Assembly: GCA_024760905.1 (NCBI GenBank)
Contig: CM045750.1
Location: 15,009,419 to 15,073,418, forward strand
From: Plotosus lineatus
Lineage: Eukaryota; Chordata; Actinopteri; Siluriformes; Plotosidae
Direction of reading: 5' to 3'
Length of the DNA stretch: 64,000 nt
Under the pieces are notes generated by a model. The model had not been told where the DNA came from and searched no databases. It saw only the letters and a program-made list of their open reading frames with translations. Shown here one piece after another: positions 63,130 through 64,000 of the stretch (position 1 is the first letter of the stretch; every line of letters begins with the position of its first letter). The position numbers and the translations under genes are program-made.

Positions 63130-63322
63130 TTTTGTATCTTCTTTTTCTTCTTCAAGCTTGCTGGAGGTCACCACAACAGATCATCTTCTCCATCTCGCTG
63201 TGTCCGCTGCATCCATCAGTATATCAATCACCCGCATGTTATCCCTCACCATGTCCATCAATTTCTTTATCCTTCCTCTTCTCATCCTACAAGGAGCTCC
63301 ATCCACAACATTCTTCTACCAA
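63130..63322 (-). mobile_element. RTE-like LINE 3' remnant (minus)
   Basis: Reading the minus strand, TGGAGCTCCTTGTAGGATGA, GATGGACATGGTGAGGGATA and GATCTGTTGTGGTGACCTCC match the layout of the RTE C-terminal end. Diverged from the other copies. Confidence 0.5.
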
Positions 63323-63324
63323 TA

Positions 63325-63488
63325 CAGACGCTCCCCGACTTCGATTCATCCGTTTTACATTTTTTCGATTTTACGTTTTTTTTTTTGTCCCAAAAAAAGG
63401 TCAAATTTTGAGTTTAGACGTACCTACATAGTACGCTGACGTAATGACGCAACGACGCTGCATTCATTGTTTACAAACTACAGACTGA

Positions 63489-63550
<62 letters not shown>

Positions 63551-64000
63551 CGTGTTACCCTTGTGTTAAGACGTCTCTGTGATCTTTGTGTTTACACTGT
63601 TTTGTGGACTTTTGTAACCCTAAGCAAATATGGTTGGTCAGAAGTGTAAGCCTACTAGCATGGGTGCAAGTCTCACACACACACAGATGAATTAACTATC
63701 TGCTCAGATCGGCACAATCTACCATGCATACTCAGTGAAGCAAAGAGTTGTAAAATGAATGAAAACCCGAATCCACAAATTACAGAACAATTACAGATAT
63801 TTATTATCTTTTAACAGAATCCTAAGAGTGTATACTTATTTTTATATTAATATTCATGAGGATTTGTAATTGTTCTTTGTATGCATCTCTTGAATAAAGT
63901 TTACTTGCACAAAAGAAAGAACTCTCCGCTTTGCTGGGATTCACATCAGTGCAGGCTGTATTCTAAACGAGTTCAACGGCACCCTTATGCACTTGAAAGA
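63325..64000. mobile_element. MITE family C, copy 2, inverted, cut by the window end
   Basis: It starts CAGACGCTCCCCGACTTCGA after TA and matches copy 1 (57635-58594) in reverse complement through CTTATGCACTTGAAAGA at the window edge. A TA array (63491-63549) lies inside. The far TIR is outside the window. Confidence 0.8.
63491..63549 (+). repeat. (TA)n microsatellite inside MITE C copy 2
   Basis: About 29 TA units with one TG interruption. Confidence 0.9.

Overview
This window is nuclear DNA from a vertebrate, most likely a ray-finned (teleost-type) fish. It carries spliced genes with GT-AG introns and polyadenylation signals. Its intergenic and intronic DNA is packed with repeat types typical of fish genomes: tRNA-headed SINEs, L2-like and RTE-like LINEs, Tc1-like remnants, hAT-like and TA-flanked MITEs, and long AT/GT microsatellites. 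The species cannot be told from the sequence alone.

Three protein-coding genes are supported. (1) The 3' end of a SLAIN1/SLAIN2-family gene lies on the + strand (exons at 1469-1609, 4013-4301 and 8434-8500) and ends in the family's DDSWKDGCY terminus; its 5' part lies outside the window. (2) A complete zfx gene lies on the + strand. It has a GC-rich promoter near 11.2-11.3 kb, a non-coding first exon, and seven coding exons (13121 to 31787) whose phases join into one 766-residue frame: an acidic activation region, a basic nuclear-localisation stretch and a C-terminal zinc-finger array. (3) The 3' two-thirds or more of a FERM/PDZ protein gene of the FRMPD family, best matched to frmpd3, lies on the - strand. 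Nine consecutive coding exons run from 59280 down to 41321 and give 1510 residues in one frame; the N-terminal PDZ exons lie beyond 59.3 kb or beyond the window. The slain gene and zfx are head to tail; zfx and frmpd3 converge tail to tail across about 8.6 kb.

Layout: 0-9.1 kb slain 3' part and its repeat-filled introns; 9.1-11.2 kb intergenic SINE and MITE fragments; 11.2-32.4 kb zfx, with LINE, SINE, MITE and nested hAT insertions in its introns; 32.4-41.0 kb intergenic, dominated by SINE-like repeats (three in a row at 34.7-35.9 kb), an RTE fragment and AT arrays; 41.0-59.3 kb frmpd3, whose introns hold a multiply interrupted L2-like LINE, a minisatellite split by an RTE insertion, and several MITEs; 59.3-64 kb more repeats and the start of an inverted MITE copy.

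I did not find an undescribed biological system of the defence, biosynthetic or CRISPR kind. The best unusual points are the loss of zinc finger 3 and a His-to-Phe change in finger 7 of Zfx, a NAGNAG acceptor and a 3'-UTR G-quadruplex motif in the slain gene, an 81-nt stop-free in-frame intron in frmpd3, one SINE family carrying two alternative 3' tails (one shared with an RTE LINE in the same window), MITEs placed at the edges of TA arrays, and several clear nested insertions.
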